From the NCBI GenBank assembly GCA_013339895.1, contig JABACO010000009.1, positions 8,357,138-8,421,137 on the forward strand: a DNA stretch of 64,000 nucleotides, written 5' to 3'. Each line of letters begins with the position of its first letter. The stretch's first letter is position 1. Source of the DNA: Ephydatia muelleri. Lineage: Eukaryota > Porifera > Demospongiae > Spongillida > Spongillidae. Made by a program: the position numbers and the translations under genes. The notes under the pieces were generated by a model. That model was given only the letters and a program-made list of their open reading frames with translations, was not told where the DNA came from and searched no databases. Shown here one piece after another: positions 22,293-46,510 of this stretch.

Positions 22293-22674
22293 CGTGCACG
22301 TGCGTATGTGTGTGTGTTTGTGTGTTTGTCTTTGTGTGTGAGGGGGAAAGTCGGATTAAGTTGTGACGCACATCAGCTTTGTATTACTCTGGTACTCGCT
22401 TTGTGGTCATCTTGTCTTGTGTAATGCATATCTGGTGTCTGACAATGTGTGCATTGAGGACATCTGAAGAAGGATTTGGTATCACAATAGTGTCTTGATG
22501 TGTTCACAACCCATTCCTACAACTGTATGCAATTCTTGGAAAAATGATAAGAACATTGCTGCTGTGTGTTTGGCACACACGTCCAAACAATTCATTTGAT
22601 CCTTTGACCACTAGGTGCACGAAATATACGACAAGTATTTGAAAGGGCTTCTTAAGACCAAGTCCAAACTGTGA
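6030..22674 (+). CDS. ACOX1: Peroxisomal acyl-CoA oxidase (ACOX1-like), 16 exons
   Basis: The enzyme is an FAD-dependent oxidase that makes trans-2-enoyl-CoA and H2O2 in the first step of peroxisomal beta-oxidation. Exons by eye: 6030-6138, 6375-6534, 7195-7255, 7320-7413, 8301-8408, 8819-8938, 10328-10443, 10744-10913, 11736-11898, 12922-12982, 16967-17094, 18999-19272, 20202-20348, 20423-20493, 22018-22153, 22615-22674. Junction phases agree throughout, giving about 658 residues (human ACOX1 has 660). Landmarks are [20 protein letters not shown] and KWWPGTLGH (acyl-CoA dehydrogenase fold), [19 protein letters not shown], and [15 protein letters not shown], whose Glu is the family's catalytic base. 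The C-terminus is SKL, the peroxisomal PTS1 signal. Exon 10 is 61 nt although both its junctions need a multiple of 3. It reads [11 protein letters not shown] in one frame and QSYLKGME in the next, so it carries one extra base or lacks two. Introns are full of minisatellites, and intron 10 holds a piggyBac element. Confidence 0.9.
7448..7725. repeat. Minisatellite, ~32-bp unit, about 9 copies (ACOX intron 4)
   Basis: Imperfect tandem copies around the core CTTCCTGTGGGTGTGG followed by YCTTGAAGGCTG. Confidence 0.85.
7962..8267. repeat. Minisatellite, 51-bp unit, exactly 6 copies (ACOX intron 4)
   Basis: Six nearly identical 51-bp units start at 7962, 8013 and so on, ending 33 bp before exon 5. 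Because 51 is 17 codons and the unit lacks stops in several frames, long meaningless frames appear on both strands. Units differ mainly at one C/A position (gcgcc[ca]acttg). Confidence 0.95.
8461..8735. repeat. Minisatellite, 44-bp unit, about 6 copies (ACOX intron 5)
   Basis: Units begin TACATTTGGGTGTGTGCC at 8461, 8505, 8549 and so on. Two copies carry single changes (gatgtg, ttcattt). Confidence 0.9.
9598..9685. repeat. Short tandem repeat, ~31-bp unit, about 3 copies
   Basis: Repeats of GTTCCTAGTTATCCATTA with GAGTGGGGC spacers in ACOX intron 6. Confidence 0.6.
9880..9950. repeat. (CA)n microsatellite
   Basis: About 35 CA units in ACOX intron 6. Confidence 0.95.
10011..10290. repeat. 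Degenerate tandem repeat around TTTAACCCTTTAAATTATGG
   Basis: About ten loose copies, 22-30 bp each, just before ACOX exon 7. Confidence 0.6.
10683..10740. repeat. (CA)n microsatellite at the ACOX exon 8 acceptor
   Basis: The CA tract runs up to the acceptor CACACACCAG that opens exon 8 at 10744, so it replaces a normal polypyrimidine tract. Confidence 0.8.
11190..11425. repeat. Minisatellite of CACTACAGYACACA units (ACOX intron 8)
   Basis: Alternating CACTACAGCACA and CACTACAGTACACACA units form a higher-order repeat of about 28 bp. Confidence 0.85.
11944..12070. repeat. Inverted repeat, 26-bp arms, 75-bp spacer (ACOX intron 9)
   Basis: The left arm CCAGCATGGGCGTATAAACA at 11944 and the right arm ending 12070 (read back CCAGCATGGACGTATAAACA) differ by one base over this core. 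It is a possible small MITE. Confidence 0.65.
12481..12920. repeat. 440-nt C/T-rich tract before ACOX exon 10
   Basis: An almost unbroken pyrimidine run (CTCC and CCCT units, with CCCTCCCT near 12810-12860) ends in the acceptor TTTCTCTGTAG at 12921. A smaller version precedes exon 9 (11560-11730). Confidence 0.85.
13090..13462. repeat. Minisatellite, 16-bp unit GTGCAATGGGGAGGGG, about 23 copies
   Basis: It lies in ACOX intron 10. It is strongly strand-asymmetric (G-rich on plus), and every unit has two G runs, so quadruplex formation is possible. The long frames on both strands are products of the repeat, not genes. Confidence 0.95.
13667..16319 (-). mobile_element. piggyBac-family DNA transposon, apparently complete
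   Basis: The element is bounded by TTAA at 13667-13670 and 16316-16319, the family's target duplication. Termini match as inverted repeats, TGTTAGCTCG on the left and TGATAGATCG read back on the right. Both subterminal regions hold short palindromes of the form GCCTACNNGTAGGC (left 13682-13715, right about 16254-16301), which are likely transposase-binding sites. The element body is 2645 bp and contains one transposase gene. It sits in ACOX intron 10 in the opposite orientation to the host gene. Confidence 0.9.
13880..16122 (-). CDS. piggyBac transposase (DDE_Tnp_1_7), two exons, ~716-719 aa
   Basis: Exon 1 starts at methionine 16122 or 16113 and ends at 15770 (donor GTAAGA). Exon 2 starts at 15686 (acceptor GATGCAG) and ends at the stop at 13880. 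The 83-bp intron keeps frame (phase 2), joining ..SER to RTNWDNRD. The N-terminal part ([17 protein letters not shown]) looks like a small SH3-like or KOW-like fold and is followed by an acidic serine-rich linker. The catalytic region has all three aspartates in context: [24 protein letters not shown] and [19 protein letters not shown]. The C-terminus is a cysteine-rich zinc finger ([16 protein letters not shown], later a further CNPG). No stop or frameshift is present, so the protein may be active. A minus-strand TATAAAAA near 16212-16219 could be its TATA box. Confidence 0.9.
17068..17862. repeat. 34-bp minisatellite seeded by the ACOX exon 11 splice donor, about 23 copies
   Basis: The first unit is the last 27 nt of exon 11 plus the first bases of intron 11 (CACAGTGATGTACCTCCAG, ACAGCAAG, then GTAGGGT). 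It repeats every 34 bp, with changes mainly G/A in GTGATG/GTAATG and CAAG/TGAG. Every unit therefore contains a possible 5' splice site AG|GTAGGG. Read-through past the true donor meets TAG at once (AGG TAG), so only the first donor is productive. Confidence 0.95.
17870..18998. other. ACOX intron 11, remaining part
   Basis: An open frame of 136 codons at 18352-18762 has no recognisable domain, and its codons look like ordinary intron sequence. Three TTGTCTTCCTG copies lie near 18810-18850. Nothing else seen. Confidence 0.5.
19560..19900. mobile_element. Diverged single-arm relative of the 2.9-kb fold-back element (ACOX intron 12)
   Basis: It follows one arm of the 2889-3681 element in the same order: cgctataac-like start, caccacttctctg, GGTTCAAAACC, a GTTCAAATCGCTTCAA-like core, TTGATTTGTTCCGTTAGTTAATTTT, and GGAGATACAGCTGTG (GGAGATACAGTTGAA in the other). 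The second arm is absent. It is an old, broken copy. Confidence 0.7.
20494..22017. other. ACOX intron 14
   Basis: No gene seen; short frames at 20849-21058 and 21065-21283 resemble nothing known. It ends in a run of about 18 G (21992-22008) immediately before the exon 15 acceptor GTTACAG. Confidence 0.5.
22154..22345. repeat. (GT)n microsatellite starting at the ACOX exon 15 donor
   Basis: The donor is GTGCGCGTGTGT, running straight into about 190 nt of GT with some GC interruptions. Confidence 0.9.
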
Positions 22675-23351
22675 AGCCTCTGACTGAATAGTTTTATTGA
22701 TGTATGTGCTGACACTGTGTTTAACTTATGATGCACATGACCCATTTTATGATTTATTCGCATGGCTCCCAAGCTGATAGTTAGCCCTCAAGAGTATCAT
22801 ACCTGCAAGTTATTGTGTGTCTGTCTTCTGGGCACACACACACAGGGAAAAAAATTACAAATGCCCAGGCCAGGTTTGTTGAACGTGAGTTGAAGGCGAG
22901 GAAAAAACCTACATAAGTACCCTGGGATTCATCCAGTACTGCTGGCTGGGGAATTCATCCGTTTCGCAGCTGGATGTTTCTAACTTCTTCCTATGACAGG
23001 GCTTGTGTGTGGGTTGTTTCCTGTGTTTCATACCTCAACCCTGTCATTCACTAAACCACATCCTTGTGCAAGAATTGGCCTTCTGTGAACAAGTATCCTC
23101 TTTGTTCTTGTGTGAATGCCCATCACTTTGGAGTTAACTAATTATTTAATTAATTAGGTTCACAGCAGCTGCACAAATGCAAGTGTTTTTCTCCTGCTCT
23201 TAACTGGATGTCATTCTTGGGGGTTCTGATGCATGCCCACTCATATATGGGCTAGGTGTAGCAACACTTGCACTTATCAAATGGTTCAATCAGATACCCA
23301 CCCCTCCACAACACAACCACACCTGACCACAACTAAAAACACATGATTTTT
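22675..23351. other. Convergent intergenic region / ACOX 3' UTR
   Basis: Separates the ACOX stop from the 3' end of the minus-strand Q-rich gene. No AATAAA found for ACOX on the plus strand. Nothing else recognised. Confidence 0.4.
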
Positions 23352-23357
23352 TTTATT
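23352..23357 (-). promoter_or_regulatory. Poly(A) signal of the Q-rich gene
   Basis: AATAAA on the minus strand, about 145 nt past the proposed stop codon at 23502-23504. Confidence 0.5.
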
Positions 23358-23501
23358 AAAAGATCACCACATCACCACACATACACAAAACAGGAAGACC
23401 ACAATTGGAAGTACGAACAAAGACCAGAGGCAGGCAGAGCAAAGAACACAAGTACACCAGAGTTGCTACAGGAGACGCTAAAACTTCACCATTAAACAAC
23501 A

Positions 23502-32096
<8,595 letters not shown>

Positions 32097-32977
32097 TGTC
32101 CCAGCTGCCTTTAATTCACCTTTGGTCTGTATCAAAATGGAAGGTGCACTAACACCATGGGTCGGGGTGTATATATTTTGGCCACGTTACGTTTGCTAAT
32201 CCGCTGGCCCTTGACCTTAACCCACTTAGATGGGCCTAGCCAACATTGCAATGGCTTCTACATTCATATGCTTGACGACATAGTGTGTTCTGTGTGCGTG
32301 TGTGCGTGTGTGTGAGTGCGCGCGCGCGAACGGGCTGTGCATATACTGGGTGTGTATCGGATATAATACGCGTAAAAAGTATCAAGACGTATCTAGTAAA
32401 GCAGAAATGACACATGCACGCTATCTGGGCCGCGCGACTCCCGTCTGGACACGCTACATATGACATATCCCACGTTGACACAATTCACACCAATGTTAAG
32501 TTTCCTTTTATGGAAGATCAACACCGCATTCATAATGCTGTCGACGTGACGTCACAATATGACGGTGTCCAAGGGAACCACTAAGGAATGCAAATGGTTT
32601 TTTCCGAATTGACCAGAGGAATGCAATTTATTTTTTTCCTTTCAACATATCAAATATCTACAGATACCCCAGGCACGAGTTCGATGCCAAACTGCACGCT
32701 GTCAGGTGAAGAGGACACCAAGGGAGTTTGATGACATGCGTACGCACAAACCATTTCACGCAAATCTTCCGGGGCGGAAATGCTCGATCAACCGCGCTAA
32801 GAGTACAGCCGTTCCCTTTTGTACGTCAACACAGACCTCCAAACAACTAAAATACCCGAAATGAGCCAAACTTACATGGATTGCAACAACCGCGGCGCGC
32901 AGAGTCTTAACACAACGTTCCTGCAAACGAACTACAACTAGTCGACGCAATTGACGTCGGACATTCTCAGGTTCAAG
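32097..32977. promoter_or_regulatory. Shared divergent promoter region, Q-rich gene / CHAF1A
   Basis: About 880 bp separate the two start codons, which point outwards. It contains a perfect palindromic CRE, TGACGTCA, at 32547-32554. It is richer in CpG than its surroundings, and GCATGCGCATGCG, close to the NRF-1 site, lies just inside the CHAF1A first exon at about 33017. No TATA box stands out for CHAF1A. Shared regulation is inferred from geometry. Confidence 0.5.
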
Positions 32978-41552
<8,575 letters not shown>

Positions 41553-41644
41553 TGGACACAACTTTGAAAACTCGTTTGGTTGCTAGGGGTTGCTTGTTCC
41601 ACTTTTTTTTTTTTGAACCGTTTGTACATTGTTGTCGCACTGTG

Positions 41645-41722
41645 TAAGCAGAGGGTGTGGAGGGAGGGGCGAAGAGGTGTGGAGGGAGGGGCTAAGAGGG
41701 TGTTGAGGGAGGGGCTAAGAGG
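41645..41722. repeat. Tandem repeat, ~22-bp unit GTGTGGAGGGAGGGGC, 3-4 copies
   Basis: In the CHAF1A 3' flank. Confidence 0.7.
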
Positions 41723-41948
41723 GTCTTTGCCAGCTAGCTTGTAGTGTAATCTGATCACATATACCTCAAATTTAATTTAGTGATGTTAATGGATCGTATC
41801 AAGGAAATAGTGTTCCATTACAGTGTGCGCCATCTGGCGCGGCGGCTACTCTTTAATCCGCATGACGGAATGTAATCACATACGCCACGAGGAAACCGTT
41901 CAAAGCCCCCTATGATCCGACCTACGTCACGTCCTATGCAGCTGTTAG

Positions 41949-42345
41949 AAATCCAATCATACATGTATGTCACTGGTCCAATCATACATGTATGTCACTG
42001 GTCCAATCATACATGTATGTCACTGGTCCAATCATTCATGTATGTCACTGGTCCAATCATACATGTATGTCAATGGTCCAATCATTCATGTATGTCACTG
42101 GTCCAATCATACATGTATGCCAATGGTCCAATCATACATGTATGCCAATGGTCCAATCATACATGTATGTCACTGGTCCAATCATACATGTATGTCACTG
42201 GTCCAATCATTCATGTATGTCACTGGTCCAATCATACATGTATGCCAATGGTCCAATCATACATGTATGTCACTGGTCCAATCATTCATGTATGCCACTG
42301 GTCCAATCATTCATGTATGTCACTGGTCCAATCATACATTGTATG
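41949..42345. repeat. Minisatellite, 25-bp unit with a CCAAT box and ATACATGTAT, about 16 copies
   Basis: The unit is GTCCAATCAT followed by ACATGTATGTCACTG. Variable positions are A/T before CATGTATG, T/C after it, and C/A in CACTGG. Each unit has a CCAAT pentamer, and most have the palindrome ATACATGTAT. Confidence 0.95.
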
Positions 42346-42598
42346 TAGCTCACTGATGCTGCAGTATAACTTGGTGGGTGTCTCGTACTCAGACCAGGAT
42401 TTCACATACAGAGCTACACCATCACCCACGCTTTATTCCGTATATTTCCCGTATACGCATACGTCATGTAATTTGCCAGCCCCAAGTTAGCATGCAGTCT
42501 GATCGCATGTGGATTGTTTTCGCAAACCCATAGTGGCCAAATAAGCACGCTCACATTCAACTCAGTAACACGCAACAACAAACTGGGTCATTCATTAT

Positions 42599-42684
42599 GA
42601 TAGCTCGTATCCAGACCCGACTGACGTAGGCAAATCGCCATTATGCGATTGCTTACGTCAGTCGGGTCTGAATACGAAACTATC
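42599..42684. mobile_element. 86-bp hairpin MITE
   Basis: Arms of about 40 bp pair almost fully. The left arm has GATAGCTCGTATCCAGACCC then GACTGACGTAGGC. The right arm read back has GATAGTTTCGTATTCAGACC then CGACTGACGTAAGC. The loop is only a few bases. Related termini (ACCCAGACC...ACGTAAGC) occur near 56290 and 62200. Confidence 0.75.
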
Positions 42685-42737
42685 ATTACAATGGCGATAG
42701 AGGTTTTGTATACACAGTTCCGAAACGTTGTGCTGCA

Positions 42738-42811
42738 TTATATCACAGCACCGGATGTATTACATCACCGGTACGTACCGGTGATGTAATACATCCGGTG
42801 CTGAGATATAA
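42738..42811. repeat. 74-bp near-perfect palindrome without spacer
   Basis: The centre lies between 42774 and 42775 (CCGGTAC|GTACCGG). The arms are 37 bp with a single mismatch (42745/42804). The arm includes GCACCGGATGTATTACATCA. Confidence 0.95.
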
Positions 42812-44310
42812 GGTCTGGGCGCCGAGACACTGCCTTCTTCCCTCTCCGTTAATTGATTTATGAAACTAGAGTCGAATAGAGCAGGGCAATCACATAACGG
42901 TCCGATGACCAGGAAAATAATATATACAAACGCCAACTCATCTCTTCAACTTTGAGCCTCATACCCTTACAGCTCTCAACGAGCTATACAAAGCTAGAGA
43001 TGTCTGTATTTGAAAAGGGCCCCTCCCCTTGCCCCTTCAACGACATACGCGCGCAACCGTTCTCACAACCTGTTACACGTAATGGTCCTGATCGACACAG
43101 ATGTGAAGACTGGTTTGCTGTATCCTCTCCCAGAAGTCAACCTCGCATTATGCCACATAGTGAAGCCACACTTACAATGAACTCTGCATGTAAGGGCCGT
43201 GCACAGTTCATTCTCGCCATTTGATTGTAGTGCCCACAACAATACTGAATTGCCTTTGCCATGTGGCCGAGAACCACAAAATCAAAATACAAATGTCATC
43301 TACGTGTCTATAGGCTCAGTTTGCATCATTTTGTGGATGTACCGTTTACTCATACCTTGCTAGCTGTTGCATGTAACAAATACTTGTACAAGAACACAGT
43401 ATAGGTTTGGCAAGTAGTAACAGAATGCCAACATGTCTTGAAACAGACATATAATTGCATGGGGTTGTGTTGCAATGTTTTTCTGGAACAGTGCAATACA
43501 GGCAAGTGCAGTTTTGGCATTACCACCAATATACATGCCCTCATCTACTGTCAATCATTTGCTCCACCAACACATCCTTGTGACCATTAAACCCTCCTTT
43601 AGGCTCCCACCTGACAGGTGACCCCTGGACTCATCATGTGACTTTTCGGTCCCATATTCCTCCTGATTCCCCCCCCGCCCCCCGCCCCCATGGTCCCATT
43701 CACATGTTCATGATTTTTTCAATCCTTACTGACCTCTAATTCATCAAAATCCATTTAAAATTGAACAGCTTCATTCATGTCTGATGTATGCCATAATGCT
43801 GGCATTGAACCCATTATCAGTGTAGACTGGGGATCCCAACCCTCTATAACCAACAACCAGCTCTGCAAATGATGCTCGTGCACTTTTGAAACAAGTAAAA
43901 AAGACTGCAGTTCCTACTGTAGATGATACCCACTATAAATCATTCCGTTACCCTAGCACTAAATTACCCTGTGACACCGTACAAAGTCTTCAAGTCCACT
44001 TTTACTCGACATGAATGTGCATTCGTTAAGAAAAGTCCATGTGTGTCATTAATAAAATGCCTTCTAAAATAGGAGAATGGTAGTTCATGTTATGGAATCG
44101 TTGCCCATCTTTCGCGTAACGCCTGTAATTTAACCAATGGAAATCTTGGGTAACGTGAACGATTTGGGCAACGCTTCCGATATTCACAGGAAATAAATGG
44201 GTCGAATCAAAGTTTAAAGTGGTTTAATATCGTCTGTAAAATGATTTTTACTGTTCAATCACGTAATAATCCAAAATGCTTTTTTCCCCCTGTGGTTAGT
44301 ACGGGGTGTT
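42812..44310. other. Intergenic, no gene recognised
   Basis: A 90-codon frame at 42952-43224 and a 64-codon minus frame near 43350 resemble no known family. C-rich run at 43670-43690. Confidence 0.5.
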
Positions 44311-44373
44311 AAGAATTGACTGTGTATACCAGTCACATTAGCATCGGAAACGTCATATACACAGCCAATTCTT
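44311..44373. repeat. Inverted repeat, 18-bp arms
   Basis: AAGAATTGACTGTGTATA at 44311 pairs with TATACACAGCCAATTCTT ending 44373, with one mismatch and a 27-nt loop. Confidence 0.7.
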
Positions 44374-44423
44374 CCCAGGTCACGTGGTGGAGGTAATTTC
44401 CAACGGTATCGTTTGTGCCACGC

Positions 44424-44424
<1 letters not shown>

Positions 44425-44454
<30 letters not shown>
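44425..44454. repeat. Poly-T run of 30
   Basis: Homopolymer. On the minus strand this would be an A-tail-like run, but no retrotransposon body was seen beside it. Confidence 0.9.
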
Positions 44455-44751
44455 CGGCAGACACGCGATAAAGTTTTACACTTCTCACATATAGATAAGC
44501 ACAATTCCACTTAAAAACGCACTACAAAACACTATCGGCCACGCTAAATATGGTATGTATTGTGAAGACTTAATTAAAGTTAGACGGCAATTAATTGCTT
44601 GTAGCAGCTGATGGCTTACATCACCGCTATGCTCGAGGGTGATGCCCCTGCTGCAGTGAATTCGGTTTGGGACTGAGCCAGAAGGCAAAACGGGTAAACT
44701 GGACCGGTTCTTTAATCCGAAGTACGTGCAGCGTCAGCTAAGGTGTGACTC

Positions 44752-44758
44752 TATAAAT
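44752..44758 (+). promoter_or_regulatory. TATA box of the second GST gene
   Basis: TATAAAT lies 37 bp before the start codon at 44789. Normal spacing would give a leader of only about 5-10 nt. Confidence 0.4.
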
Positions 44759-44788
44759 ATTAAAGTTACCGTACAGTAATTCACAAAT

Positions 44789-45407
44789 ATGCCACCACAG
44801 TACAAACTCATCTATTTCAACGTGCGAGGTCGCGGGGAGCTTGCGCGCCTCGTTTTCGCTCAGGCTGGCGTGGACTTCGTCGACGAGCGCATCGATATCG
44901 GGGGCGAACAATGGCGCGACATGAAACCGCGCACACCGTTTGGCGTCCTCCCCGTGCTGGAAACCGACGGACACATGCTAGGGGGGAGTCAGGTCATCGC
45001 CCGATACGTCGCGGAGAAAATACGGAGTGGCGGGTTCGAATGACTTCGAGAATGCCTTTCTCGCCAGCATCGTTGACGCGGACGCGGACTTGATGGCGCA
45101 CCTTGCCGTCTACTACAAGGAAAAGGACGAGACCAGGAAGGCGGAACTGAAGAAGCAGTTTGACGAAGAGCATGTGCCCACGACCCTGGGCTACTTTCAG
45201 AAGTTGGCTTCGGGGAATAACTGCAGGGGTGGTTGGTTGTATGGTCCACGGCCAACGTATGCGGACTTCGCCGTATACTTGACGCTGACAAGGTTGCAAC
45301 CGGAGGCGGTGGAGAGGTTTACCGCTCTGGTTAGACTGAAAAACAGCGTGGAGAAGCTACCTAACATCGCCAAGTGGATTGCAGAACACCCGCAAACTGG
45401 TATTTGA
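44789..45407 (+). pseudogene. Second sigma-class GST with a one-base frameshift
   Basis: The N-terminal frame (44789 to about 45016) reads YKLIYFNVRGRGELARLVF, with the catalytic tyrosine at residue 9, then FGVLPVLETDG and GGSQVIARYVAEK. It then leaves frame and stops at 45044. The C-terminal frame (from about 45021) reads GSNDFENAFLASIVDADADL and ends NIAKWIAEHPQTGI at 45407. The break lies in the run AAAA at 45017-45020: dropping one A gives EKYGVAGSNDFEN, which lines up with EKNGLGGANDFEN of the first GST without a gap. Everything else is intact (normal length, TATA box, poly(A) signal), so a sequencing error is as likely as a real pseudogene. It is intronless, like its paralogue at 4233. 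Confidence 0.85.
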
Positions 45408-45499
45408 AAGAGAATACTGCCCTGAGTCAGGCCCATGACTCGCCATGAGCTTGTGTTTGTGGCGTGGTCATATACGGTGTCATTTTTCTTTTAAATGCA

Positions 45500-45505
45500 A
45501 ATAAA
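45500..45505 (+). promoter_or_regulatory. Poly(A) signal of the second GST gene
   Basis: AATAAA, 93 nt after the stop codon. Confidence 0.6.
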
Positions 45506-46359
45506 TGCTGCGCAATTCTAGTAGATGAAATTACAATGACTGTAAATAATAAGGCAGCAATTTTATGAATGACCACAACAAAGCATTATGAAAGACAGCC
45601 TCCAAACTATGGTGGGATGAGTGAGGTACATCTATGACAACTGATTTACCATTGTACAGTACTGCTATATGGATGGAGAGATGTAATGCCACTTGAGGAT
45701 TTACTGAATCAATTTTCTCTATAACACTAGTAATAAATTCTGAGCTTCACATGCTTCTGAAATGCATACAAAAAAGCTCTAATCAGAGCACCAAGGATTT
45801 CATTATTGGGTGCACTTGATAATCTTACCTCCGGTGGCAAGTCTGCAAATCGCCTGCACTGTACTGCATGTAGATGTGTTGGTGAAAGGCCTGAACTGTC
45901 ACCGTTGTCATCCATATACCACATGCAATACAACATTTAGTGCCATCACAAGCTATTCAGAGCTCCCACTCCCCCCCCCCCCCTCCCCAGCAGATCCCAT
46001 GCTGGACACCAGAAATGGTAATGGGAGCATGCCAAAGAACCAGATGCTGTGAACAATTACCACCCTCTGCATATATACTGATCATAATGTCAGTCTTCTC
46101 ACACTTTTGGCATGTTCAACGCTTGCTGTAGGTTGAAAACAAGTAATTTGTCATGTACCACTGTTTACAATTTGTTATGAAAATTTCTTTCATTGTGCAT
46201 AAAAGCAATCACATTTCTAACAATATATTTGCAAAATGTAATTTGGCAGTTATAAAACACTAGCTAACTACCAAAGAGCAATTCGGGCACACAAATTACA
46301 TGTAGGGATGCTTTGTATTGTCATTACGTGTATCATTTTCATATACTGCCTCTTCTTTC
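45506..46359. other. Convergent intergenic / receptor 3' UTR
   Basis: Possible minus-strand exon ending at 45829 (donor GTAAGA after CCACCGGAG), not joined to any model. No poly(A) signal was found for the receptor gene. Poly-C at 45970-45982. Confidence 0.4.
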
Positions 46360-46510
46360 TTAAGTGTTGGAGCACCATGACGCTTTTGTGTCTTGTATCG
46401 TCATATATTGATTATCATCATGAGAGGAAGATACCTTAGTGTCAGGAATATCATACAATGTAGCAGCACACTGTGACATTTGCATGCTTGGTGGGACTTG
46501 ATTTTGATGG
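46360..46510 (-). CDS. Receptor last exon: cytoplasmic tail with YDIP and YMTI motifs
   Basis: The acceptor TTTTTAG at 46511 joins phase 2 to the previous exon. It reads [19 protein letters not shown], then [16 protein letters not shown], then [15 protein letters not shown] and a stop (TAA, 46362-46360). Two tyrosines sit in short hydrophobic contexts typical of phosphotyrosine docking sites, 19 residues apart. Confidence 0.6.

Noticed and set aside
41912-42490. 192-codon frame with SLVQSYMYVTGPIIHVCHW repeats
   Set aside because: The 25-bp minisatellite read in three phases; three overlapping frames on one strand show the same pattern, so it is not coding.
42952-43224. 90-codon frame
   Set aside because: No family resemblance, and no promoter, poly(A) or splice context.
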